Shown in pieces: positions 41,076 to 50,135 of a stretch of 64,000 bases of DNA. The translations under genes were made by a program, and so were the position numbers. The stretch is from Hymenobacter sp. DG01 (GTDB lineage Bacteria; Bacteroidota; Bacteroidia; Cytophagales; Hymenobacteraceae). Where the stretch lies: assembly GCF_006352025.1 (NCBI RefSeq), contig NZ_CP040936.1, forward strand, positions 124,001-188,000, read 5' to 3'. Every line of letters begins with the position of its first letter. Within the stretch, counting starts at the first letter, position 1. The notes under the pieces are model-generated. The model searched no databases. It saw only the letters and a list, made by a program, of their open reading frames with translations, and had not been told where the DNA came from.

Positions 41076-42959
41076 TTACGAGCGGCGCGTTTTGCGGGGG
41101 CGCTTCGGCGAGATATCCGAGGCGCCGGTGCCGGGCTCGGAGTCCGTATCGTCGGTGTCATCGGCGGCGGGGCGGCTGGCGCCTCCGCCCTGGCGGGCCT
41201 GGGCTTCTTTCTCCTGGGCGGCTTTCATGGCATCGGCCAGGCGGGCACCGAAGCCGGAGGGCTTCTTGTCCTTGTTTTTGATCTTGTTGGCCTCCAGCTT
41301 GGCGCGCACCTTGGTGTCATCTACGAAGCGGCGGGTGATGGCCTGCTGCCCCAAGGTTACGAGGTTGGAAACGAGGTAGTACCAGGTCAGACCAGCGGCG
41401 AAGTCATTGAGCACGAAGAAGAAAATCAGCGGCATCAGGTAGCTGTAGAACTTCATCGGGCCCTGCATGGCCGCAGGGTTGGCCTGGTTGCTCTGGTAGG
41501 TCATGGCCAACGTCGAAATCGTCATCAGCAGGGTAAACAGGCTGATGTGATTGCCGAGGAAAGGCAAGGTGAAGGGCAGCTTAATCAGGTCGTCGTAGGT
41601 GCTCAGGTCATTCGCCCACAGGAAGTGCTCCTGCCGCAGCTCAATGGCGTTGGGGAAGAACTGGAACATGGCAAACAGAATCGGAATCGTCAGCAGCGTA
41701 GGAATGCAACCACCGAGCGGGCTCACCCCCATGCTTTGGTGCAGCTTCATGGTTTCCTGCTGCTGCTTCATAGCATCGTCGGGGTACTTTTCCTTGATGG
41801 CGTCCAACTCCGGCTTCAGTACCTTCATCTTGGCCTGCGACTCGTAGGTCTTGTAGGTGAGGGGCCAGGTTACCAGCTTAATCAGCACTACCAGCAAGGC
41901 AATGATGATACCGTAGGAGCTAACAAACTTCTCCAGTACGTGGAATACCGGCAGAATCACAAACTGGTTTACCCAGCGGAATAAGCCCCAGCCCAGGTAC
42001 ACGTTGCGGTCAAAGCCCGGCGTAACTTCCTTCAGGATGCTGTAGGAGTTAGGGCCGAAGTAAAAGCGGAACTGGCCTTTGCCACCCAGCACATCGGCAG
42101 CCGGAATGGTAAGCGTAGTGCTCAGCGTCTTGATGAAGGTAGTATCGTTCAGGTCAACGGTGGAGTTGAACTGACCCGTGGTGAACTCCTTATCGGCAAT
42201 AATACCGGCCACAAAGAAGTCGTGCTTGTGTGCTGCCCACTTCAGTGGCTCGGCAACCTTCACTTCTTCCGGCTTTTCCGAGGCTTCGGCCATCGCAAAG
42301 TCGCCGGAAACGAGGTAGTGGTTGATGGTAGTGTGGTTGCGGTTCTGCTTGGCCATCTTCTCCGTCTGGCGCACCCGGTCAAAGAAGGTGAAGGTCAGCG
42401 GTTCCTGAGCCAATGTATTGCTCAGGTTGTTGAAGCGCAGGTTGTAGCTCAGCTCAAAGCTATTGGCAGGCAGCGTGTACAGCTGCTCAATCTGGCCACC
42501 GGCCACGTCGGCCACGAAGCGCAGGGTGTTGCTACCCTGGGGCTCGGGGCGGAAGTACAGGTCGGAGAGCTTAATCTGGCGGCCATCAGTAGTGCGGAAG
42601 CGGGTATCCAGCTGAGCGCTCTGGGCATCAAGCAAATCCAGGGGCTGCCCACGGTAGGTCTTGTACTTGTTCAGACGCACGGCTTCCACCCGGCCACCCT
42701 TCGAAGAGAAAGTGATGGTAAGGTTTTCGTTCTGAAGCTGGGTAGTCTGGGCGGTGCCTTGGGCCGCGCCCGCAAACGCGCCCAACTGCTGGGCCAGCGC
42801 TGCCGAGTCGGGCGCTACGGGCGTAGTACCGGGGGCAGCCGCGGCGGCAGTTTTAGCCGGCTGCGGCGCTGGTTCCGGTTTTGGCTTGGGGGCAAACTGC
42901 AGGTAAAGCAGGAGCAAGGCAGCCATCAGGAAGATGCCTATTGCTGAATTTCGGTCCAT
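41076..42959 (-). CDS. yidC: Membrane protein insertase YidC
   Basis: A 627-residue YidC of the Gram-negative type: an N-terminal helix (residues 6-23), a large periplasmic beta domain (about 60-350), and five conserved C-terminal helices with VLIKLVTWPLTYKTYESQAKM (the hydrophilic-groove Arg/Lys region), MGVSPLGGCIPTLLTIPILF and TWYYLVSNLVTLGQQ. The tail is charged (GTGASDISPKRPRKTRRS), as in ribosome-binding YidC homologues. It inserts inner-membrane proteins with or without SecYEG. A GACCTTTG element at 43031-43038 (minus) is a near-consensus promoter. pyrG lies upstream, a conserved Bacteroidota pairing. Confidence 0.96.
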   Translation of the reverse strand: MDRNSAIGIFLMAALLLLYLQFAPKPKPEPAPQPAKTAAAAAPGTTPVAPDSAALAQQLGAFAGAAQGTAQTTQLQNENLTITFSSKGGRVEAVRLNKYKTYRGQPLDLLDAQSAQLDTRFRTTDGRQIKLSDLYFRPEPQGSNTLRFVADVAGGQIEQLYTLPANSFELSYNLRFNNLSNTLAQEPLTFTFFDRVRQTEKMAKQNRNHTTINHYLVSGDFAMAEASEKPEEVKVAEPLKWAAHKHDFFVAGIIADKEFTTGQFNSTVDLNDTTFIKTLSTTLTIPAADVLGGKGQFRFYFGPNSYSILKEVTPGFDRNVYLGWGLFRWVNQFVILPVFHVLEKFVSSYGIIIALLVVLIKLVTWPLTYKTYESQAKMKVLKPELDAIKEKYPDDAMKQQQETMKLHQSMGVSPLGGCIPTLLTIPILFAMFQFFPNAIELRQEHFLWANDLSTYDDLIKLPFTLPFLGNHISLFTLLMTISTLAMTYQSNQANPAAMQGPMKFYSYLMPLIFFFVLNDFAAGLTWYYLVSNLVTLGQQAITRRFVDDTKVRAKLEANKIKNKDKKPSGFGARLADAMKAAQEKEAQARQGGGASRPAADDTDDTDSEPGTGASDISPKRPRKTRRS

Positions 42960-43084
42960 TCAGATACTAATGAAGGCGAATAAAGGAAGTGAGAAGGCGC
43001 ACCGCCAGCAAAAATCCGGCGCCGCTGCCGCAAAGGTCGGACTTGTCAGGCGAATATTTTTCGCGCCGGCAATTTTGTCAGGCG

Positions 43085-43310
43085 GAAAGGTGAAATAGTG
43101 AGGTGGTGAGCGGTGAGTTTTTCGTTCTGATGCCGCCCTGACCGCAGACTTCTGGTCGGTAACTGTGCTCAGTCTGGGCCCGCGCGGCTCACACAGTTGC
43201 TACCCCCCCTCAACTAACGCCAAAAAGGAAGCCCGCGCCAAATGAACTGCACGGGCTTCCTTTTATTCAAATTCTGAGCTCACTGCTCACCACCTCACTA
43301 TTTCACCGTT
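43085..43310. repeat. GTGAAATAGTGAGGTG-unit palindrome between pyrG and yidC
   Basis: The left arm 43085-43120 and right arm 43274-43310 are inverted copies (GGTGAAATAGTGAGGTGGTG core) differing mainly by transitions. The right arm ends two bases before the pyrG stop. A terminator hairpin (43222-43266) lies inside. Between 43132 and 43200 a piece containing GCAGACTTCTGGTCGG resembles part of the long repeat at 61871-62270. The whole 352-base gap shows no gene. Confidence 0.8.
43222..43266 (-). terminator. Terminator of pyrG
   Basis: An AAAAAGGAAGCCCG / CGGGCTTCCTTTT stem with a 16-base loop; A/T runs on both sides make it potentially bidirectional. Downstream of pyrG on the minus strand. Confidence 0.8.
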
Positions 43311-43312
43311 TC

Positions 43313-45070
<1,758 letters not shown>

Positions 45071-45073
45071 TCA

Positions 45074-45081
45074 TATATTTG
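45074..45081 (+). promoter_or_regulatory. -7 element (TATATTTG) of the FAD oxidoreductase gene
   Basis: An exact TAnnTTTG match, 37 bases before the ATG at 45118. An AT-rich stretch surrounds it; a TTG at 45047-45049 is slightly too far for an ideal -33. Confidence 0.6.
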
Positions 45082-45117
45082 CAGGGGTTTAGTATTCTCT
45101 TTATCACTCCTGTACTA

Positions 45118-46026
45118 ATGGAAAACGACCTTATTGCGGACGTACTAATTATTGGGGGTAGCACGGCGGGGCTAAGCGCGGCCCTGTCGTTGGGGCGGGC
45201 CCTCCGTAGGGTAGTAGTGCTGGATGGCGGTCAGCCCTGTAACCGTCAAACGCCCCATTCACACAACTTTTTCACCCGCGACGGCGAGACGCCAGCTCAG
45301 CTGCTGGCCATGGGGCGGGCGCAACTCCAAACCTACCCAACCGTGCAGATGCTGGCGCATACGGTAATAAAAGCAGGCCAGAAAGACGGCCTGTTTCAGC
45401 TTACTACCACAGAAGGAACCCTGTTCCAGGGTAAGCGTCTGCTGCTGGCTACCGGCATTCAGGACCAATTGCCGCCTATTCCGGGTCTGGCCGAATGCTG
45501 GGGAATATCAGTGTTACACTGCCCTTACTGCCATGGCTATGAAGTGCGCGGGCAGCAGATAGGGGTGCTCGGCAACGGGGACGTGGGTTTCGAGTTTGCC
45601 CGCCTCATCCACCACTGGACGCCTAACCTGCACCTGCTGACCAATGGCCCGTCCACGCTATCGGCGGCACAAACCGAGCGGCTGATGGCCCACGGTATTC
45701 AGATTGTAGAAGCGCCGTTGGTTGAAATTGAGCACGAGAAGGGTCAGCTGCACCATCTCCACTTAGATGGGGGAAAACGCCTAGCGCTTACAGCTCTGTA
45801 CGCCCGGGTGCCCTTCGTACTGCCGGGCAATCTGGTTCAGCAGCTTGGCTGCGAGCTGACTGAGCAAGGACTTATCCGGGTAAACGAGTTCGGGCAAACC
45901 TCCGTGCCGGGTGTGTCGGCGGCCGGCGACAACAGCTCGCCCATGCGGCAGTTGGCGCAAGCTGCCGCCAATGGCTCCAGGGCCGGTGCTTTTCTCAATA
46001 ATGAGTTGATAGCAGCCGAATTTTAA
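45118..46026 (+). CDS. FAD-dependent oxidoreductase, thioredoxin reductase-like
   Basis: A 302-residue flavoprotein with an FAD-binding Rossmann motif (LIIGGSTAGLSAALSLG, residues 10-26), a CPYC redox pair (Cys135-x2-Cys138) with HGYE after it, an NAD(P)-binding GVLGNGDVG and the C-terminal FAD motif VSAAGDN. The layout matches thioredoxin reductase, but the sequence is closer to the short paralogues found singly in many bacteria, where the partner is often not thioredoxin. No thioredoxin gene is nearby. Start ATG 45118 (MENDLIADVLI). Confidence 0.88.
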   Translation: MENDLIADVLIIGGSTAGLSAALSLGRALRRVVVLDGGQPCNRQTPHSHNFFTRDGETPAQLLAMGRAQLQTYPTVQMLAHTVIKAGQKDGLFQLTTTEGTLFQGKRLLLATGIQDQLPPIPGLAECWGISVLHCPYCHGYEVRGQQIGVLGNGDVGFEFARLIHHWTPNLHLLTNGPSTLSAAQTERLMAHGIQIVEAPLVEIEHEKGQLHHLHLDGGKRLALTALYARVPFVLPGNLVQQLGCELTEQGLIRVNEFGQTSVPGVSAAGDNSSPMRQLAQAAANGSRAGAFLNNELIAAEF

Positions 46027-46032
46027 GTCCGG

Positions 46033-46106
46033 CCAGCACGCAAAAGCGCAATGGCCTCCCCAGAGTAGAGCTATTCTGGGGAGGCCATTGCGCTTTTGTG
46101 TGCTGG
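46033..46106. terminator. Very long bidirectional terminator hairpin
   Basis: A 32-bp stem begins CCAGCACGCAAAAGCGCAAT; its inverse copy closes around a 10-base loop (46065-46074) with a single wobble-type mismatch. It starts six bases after the oxidoreductase stop and ends 14 bases before the stop of the convergent Gfo/Idh/MocA gene. Confidence 0.85.
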
Positions 46107-46119
46107 GTTGAAACAGCTT

Positions 46120-47556
46120 TTACGCTTGTTTGGGCTCCGGGCCGCGGAATACGTCGGTGCCTTTTACTTCCGTAAGCTTCACCGGCCGGCCTTCGCGCGC
46201 CGACTGATAAATAGCTTCCATAATGCGGTGATCCTGCAGGCCTTCCTCGCCGGGGGTGTGCGGCGGCTTATCGTCCATGACGCACTCCGAGAAGTGGTCC
46301 ATTTCGGCGGCAAACTGGTTTTTCTCGCTTAGCACCATCTGGGTTTTCAGCTTGGCCGGACCCTCGGCGTGGGAGGTTTGCAGCTGCTGGCCGGTGTAGG
46401 CGTAGGCGTTGTCCACATGAATCCAGCCCCGCTCGGTGTTCACGCGGTAGAAACGCGAGTCGTGGGTGTTGTAGTGGGTAATGCAGTTGACGATGATGCC
46501 CTCCGGAAAGCGCATCTGCCATGACATAGCTTCCTCGATTTCCTTAAACAAAGGGTTACCAGGCGTGCTGTAGGAATAGGCAAATACCTCGGTGGGCTCA
46601 GTACCCAACACGAAGCGGCTGGTATTAAGGCAGTATAGGCCAATATCGGGAAGGGCGCCGCCGCCAGCTAGGTCCTTTTTGTGGCGCCAGTGGTCGGGGT
46701 TGGCGGAGCTTTGGCTGTTCTGGGCTTCGATGTACTTGGGCTTGCCGAACTTGTTGCCGCGCACCATCTCTTTTACCTGCCGGTTGTAAGGCTCATACTG
46801 AATGCGGTAAGCTACCATCAGCTTTTTGTTGGCCTTTTTGCAGGCGTCAATCATGGCCTGGCACTCAGCTGAGGAGTTGGCCATGGGTTTTTCGCAGAGG
46901 ATGTGCTTGCCGGCTTGGGCTCCCCGAATGGTGTACTCGGCGTGCATGGAGTTGGGCAGCACAATGTAAATCACCTGCACCTCGGGGTTGTCCTTAAGCT
47001 TGTCATAATCCTGATAGCTGTAGCAGCTTTCGGGCTTGATGCCATACTGCTGGGCCACCTTTTTGAGCTTTTCCGGCGAGCCGCTGACCAGGGCCACGGG
47101 CTTCGATTTTTTACATTCCCCGAAGGCCGGCAGAATTTCTTCCAGCGTCAGGTGGCCCAGGCCCACCAGGGCATAGCCCACCCGTTTGTCCATGGGCAGG
47201 GGGGTAGGCACCGGTCCCGATTGGGGGTCCACGTCCGACTTCCACGCTTCCAGTTCAATGGGCTTGCTTAGGTCAGCGGGCACCTTGGCCGGCGGCGACA
47301 CGGCTTCCGACGACGGCACTTTCTGCCCATCAGGCGAGGTGTAAATCGTCGAACCATCGACCTCCGAGGCCGGTGTGCCGGTGGTGGGCGTGGTGGCGGC
47401 TGAGGCAGAAGACGATTTATCCTGGCAGCTGGCCAGGGCCCCGGCGGCTACCCCCACGGCAAGGCCGCGCCCGGCCAGACTCAGAAATTCCTTGCGTGAA
47501 ACTTCCTGGCCGGCGTGGCGCAGGACGGTATTGAGTAGTTCGTTGGTGACAGACAT
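46120..47556 (-). CDS. Gfo/Idh/MocA family oxidoreductase, exported
   Basis: A 478-residue protein. The N-terminus (SRKEFLSLAGRGLAVGVAAG, then ALASC44) is a Tat-like signal with one basic pair and a possible lipobox. A Ser/Thr/Pro-rich linker follows, then an NAD(P) Rossmann domain from about residue 125 (YALVGLGHLTLEEILPAF) with CEKPMANS carrying the catalytic-type Lys, and the C-terminal GFO fold (GGGALPDIGLYCLN). It should act on a sugar or polyol in the periplasm with a tightly bound cofactor, like glucose-fructose oxidoreductase; the substrate is unknown. A TATATCTG (47583-47590) is one base off a -7 element. Confidence 0.88.
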   Translation of the reverse strand: MSVTNELLNTVLRHAGQEVSRKEFLSLAGRGLAVGVAAGALASCQDKSSSASAATTPTTGTPASEVDGSTIYTSPDGQKVPSSEAVSPPAKVPADLSKPIELEAWKSDVDPQSGPVPTPLPMDKRVGYALVGLGHLTLEEILPAFGECKKSKPVALVSGSPEKLKKVAQQYGIKPESCYSYQDYDKLKDNPEVQVIYIVLPNSMHAEYTIRGAQAGKHILCEKPMANSSAECQAMIDACKKANKKLMVAYRIQYEPYNRQVKEMVRGNKFGKPKYIEAQNSQSSANPDHWRHKKDLAGGGALPDIGLYCLNTSRFVLGTEPTEVFAYSYSTPGNPLFKEIEEAMSWQMRFPEGIIVNCITHYNTHDSRFYRVNTERGWIHVDNAYAYTGQQLQTSHAEGPAKLKTQMVLSEKNQFAAEMDHFSECVMDDKPPHTPGEEGLQDHRIMEAIYQSAREGRPVKLTEVKGTDVFRGPEPKQA

Positions 47557-47920
47557 AACCAGCAGGCAGTTCGTGACAGATACAGATATAGTATCTCATA
47601 CTGCCAGGTTCTGAGCAGGTTGCCTTTGCCAGCCGCGCTGCCTCTATGAAATTATGACGTCAGATGCCGCTGGTGCTGGAAAATGTTGGCTAGCCCGCGC
47701 TGGGTGGCGAAGGTTTGGACGTTGTGCGGGGGTAGGAGAGGGCAGGAACCGGGCAATGAGGAAGTAGGTAAAAGACCGCCATGCGGAGCTGAAGGCAAAG
47801 CATGACCGGCGCAGTGTAATCATTAGGCCTTATAGTCTGCATCCACAGAAAAACTCAATAGTTGAAAAGCGCCGCGGTTTTGCCCAAGTTGCGGGCGTTT
47901 TGCCTGTTGCTTCTGCTCTG
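47557..47920. other. Intergenic region without recognisable gene (364 bp)
   Basis: This divergent promoter region lies between the Gfo/Idh/MocA gene and the PBP4-like gene. I see no RNA gene, no repeat family member and no convincing small ORF. It includes an AT-rich stretch near 47580-47600 that probably holds the minus-strand promoter. Confidence 0.5.
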
Positions 47921-49279
47921 ATGTCGTTTTTTTGCCTGCTACAACGCGCCTTATTGGTGCTGCTGTGCCTGCCGCTGGGGGCGGCTGTGGCCCAGACCCT
48001 GCCCGTTGCTACCCCTGCACCCGCGCCCAACCTACCCTGGCTGGAACAGCAGCTGCGCGAATCAGTAGTACTGCGGCGGCACAACGTAGGTGTCTGCCTC
48101 ACCGATGCCGCCACGGGTCAGCAGCTTTTCGGGCAGAACGAAGACCGGTATTTCACGCCGGCCAGCACTATGAAGCTGTTCAGCCTGTACGCTGGCCTGC
48201 GCATGCTGCCCGATTCGCTGCCCGCCCTGCGCTACGTTGTGCGTCCCGATACCCTCCTGTTCTGGGGCACCGGCGACCCTACCCTGCTTCACGGCGACGT
48301 ACCCTCCCGGCGGGCCCTGGCTTTTCTGCAGAACCGCCCCGAAAAGCTGTTTTACGCCGAGGTGCCCACCGTTACGGCCTTCGGTCCCGGCTGGAGCTGG
48401 GACGATTACAACTATTACTTTCAGCCGGAGCGTGGGGCGTTTCCAGTGTACGGCCACACGGTGCGCTTCTACGCCAAAGCCGGGCAGCCCCTGCCGCGTG
48501 TGTACCCGCGCTTTTTTAAGCCGCTGATGGAGCCAGCCCCCGCCGCAGCCCCCAACCCCACCGACGACCATGTGCGCCGCGCCCCGCTGGAAAACCGCTT
48601 TACGGTGTTTCCGAGCGCTAAAAACTGGGTTGATGAAACGCCTTTCCGCACCAGTCCGGCCTTGCTACTGCAGCTCCTGCAGGACACCCTGCGCCGGCCG
48701 GTAATGCAAATCCCGTTTCGGCTGCGGCCTCAGGATGCAGTGTACACCCTCCGCGGGCTGCCCGTCGATTCGCTGTACCGGCGCATGATTCGAGTGAGCG
48801 ACAATTTCCTGGCCGAGCAGCTGCTGCTCCTGTGCGCCTCTACCCTAAGCCCGGATTCGTTGAGTTCCGCTCGGGTTATCAAGGCTATGCAGGCCAACTA
48901 CCTCCGCAGCCTGCCCGACCGCCCCATCTGGGTGGATGGCTCCGGCCTTTCGCGCCTGAACTTAGCCACGCCCCGCACCCTCACGGCTCTGCTGGTGCGC
49001 CTGCATCAGGAGGTAGAGGAGCCGCGGTTACTGAGCCTGCTGGCGGCCGGTGGTGGGCAAGGTACCTTGCGGCGGCGCTACCGCCCGGTGGCTGGCAAAC
49101 CCTGGCTGTGGGGCAAAACCGGCACGCTCACCAACAACCACAATTTGGTGGGCTACATCAGAACCAAGTCGGGCCGGTTGCTGGCCTTCAGCTTCCTCAA
49201 CAACAATATCCCCGGCGACGATGCCCCCGTGCGCTCTGAGATGGAGAAGATTCTGACCCAGGTGCGGGAGCGGCTGTAG
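47921..49279 (+). CDS. D-alanyl-D-alanine carboxypeptidase/endopeptidase (PBP4, S13 family)
   Basis: A 452-residue exported penicillin-binding protein: signal peptide (residues 1-25, ending AAVAQ) and all three active-site motifs: SxxK at Ser82-Lys85 (TPASTMKLF), SDN (RVSDNFLAEQ) and KTG (WGKTGTLTNN). The insertion between SxxK and SDN is typical of class C/S13 enzymes. It trims or cleaves peptidoglycan cross-links in the periplasm. ATG 47921 is chosen over an upstream TTG because it gives a standard signal peptide. Confidence 0.92.
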   Translation: MSFFCLLQRALLVLLCLPLGAAVAQTLPVATPAPAPNLPWLEQQLRESVVLRRHNVGVCLTDAATGQQLFGQNEDRYFTPASTMKLFSLYAGLRMLPDSLPALRYVVRPDTLLFWGTGDPTLLHGDVPSRRALAFLQNRPEKLFYAEVPTVTAFGPGWSWDDYNYYFQPERGAFPVYGHTVRFYAKAGQPLPRVYPRFFKPLMEPAPAAAPNPTDDHVRRAPLENRFTVFPSAKNWVDETPFRTSPALLLQLLQDTLRRPVMQIPFRLRPQDAVYTLRGLPVDSLYRRMIRVSDNFLAEQLLLLCASTLSPDSLSSARVIKAMQANYLRSLPDRPIWVDGSGLSRLNLATPRTLTALLVRLHQEVEEPRLLSLLAAGGGQGTLRRRYRPVAGKPWLWGKTGTLTNNHNLVGYIRTKSGRLLAFSFLNNNIPGDDAPVRSEMEKILTQVRERL

Positions 49280-49337
49280 GCGACACCAATCTAACTCCTC
49301 TCAAAAAAGCGCCCGCCCTCGGGTTTATATCCCTTAC

Positions 49338-50018
49338 GTGAACCGAACACTATTCTTCCCGATTTGCGCCCTAAGCGTCGCGCTGGCTTTATCACTACTG
49401 GCGTGTCAGTCGAAACCCGAGTCGGCCGCGACGCAAGCGCCTGCAGTAGCCCCGGTTGCTACCCCTTCCGTCCCGGCCAACCCTCCATCAACTCCTGTGG
49501 GCCCCGATTCAGCGGCTTTGGTGCAGCAGTTTGTGCCCGCTGGCTATCGATTGCTCGACATGGAAACCGGTGACCTGAACCGCGACGCCTACCCCGATAA
49601 GCTGCTGGTGCTTGACAGTGTGCAGACCGATACTACCGGCGTTTTAGGTAGCGCCGCCCTGCGGCCCCTGCTGGTACTTACCTCCAACGCGCAGGGCCAG
49701 TACACCCTGGCTGCCCGCAACGACAACGCTGCTATGTGCAGTGGCTGTGGCGGCATGATGGGCGACCCCTACCAGGGCCTGACCATCAAAAACGGCTATT
49801 TCTCGGTGGAGCACTACGGCGGCAGCGCCTGGCGCTGGACCCACATCGTTACGTTCAAGTACAACCCCACTGACCACCACTGGTACCTCCACCGCGAGGG
49901 CGGCGACAGTTTCCACGCCGCTGACCCGGACAAAGTAGAAACGCACGTCAAGACCATCCGCGACTTCGGCCGGGTGCGGTTTGAGCAGTATACGGGGGAT
50001 GAGGCAGCAGAGAAGTAA
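49338..50018 (+). CDS. Hypothetical lipoprotein
   Basis: A 226-residue lipoprotein: lipobox SLLAC with Cys23, a Pro/Ala/Val-rich linker (25-55) and a compact domain that contains GDLNRDAYPDKLLVLD, an FG-GAP/VCBS-like acidic loop that could bind calcium, and a Cys-rich AMCSGCGGMMGDP. Such single-repeat proteins are common in Bacteroidota and of unknown function. The start codon is GTG. A palindrome follows 20 bases after the stop. Confidence 0.75.
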   Translation: MNRTLFFPICALSVALALSLLACQSKPESAATQAPAVAPVATPSVPANPPSTPVGPDSAALVQQFVPAGYRLLDMETGDLNRDAYPDKLLVLDSVQTDTTGVLGSAALRPLLVLTSNAQGQYTLAARNDNAAMCSGCGGMMGDPYQGLTIKNGYFSVEHYGGSAWRWTHIVTFKYNPTDHHWYLHREGGDSFHAADPDKVETHVKTIRDFGRVRFEQYTGDEAAEK

Positions 50019-50037
50019 CCCAACAAATTAAACGTGA

Positions 50038-50110
50038 CATAGCCCGGGCGTTAGTCCGTGGTCGTTGGGCGGGGGCGCTCAGACTACCACGAACTAACGC
50101 CCGGGCTATG
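50038..50110. repeat. Inverted repeat between convergent lipoprotein and serB-serA genes
   Basis: Perfect 18-bp arms (CATAGCCCGGGCGTTAGT at 50038-50055 and its inverse at 50093-50110) flank a 37-base loop with partial inner pairing (CCGTGGT, ACCACG). It may act as terminator for both convergent genes, although no long T run is present. Confidence 0.75.
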
Positions 50111-50135
50111 CCATACTCTGGTTTATCGAGCCGTC

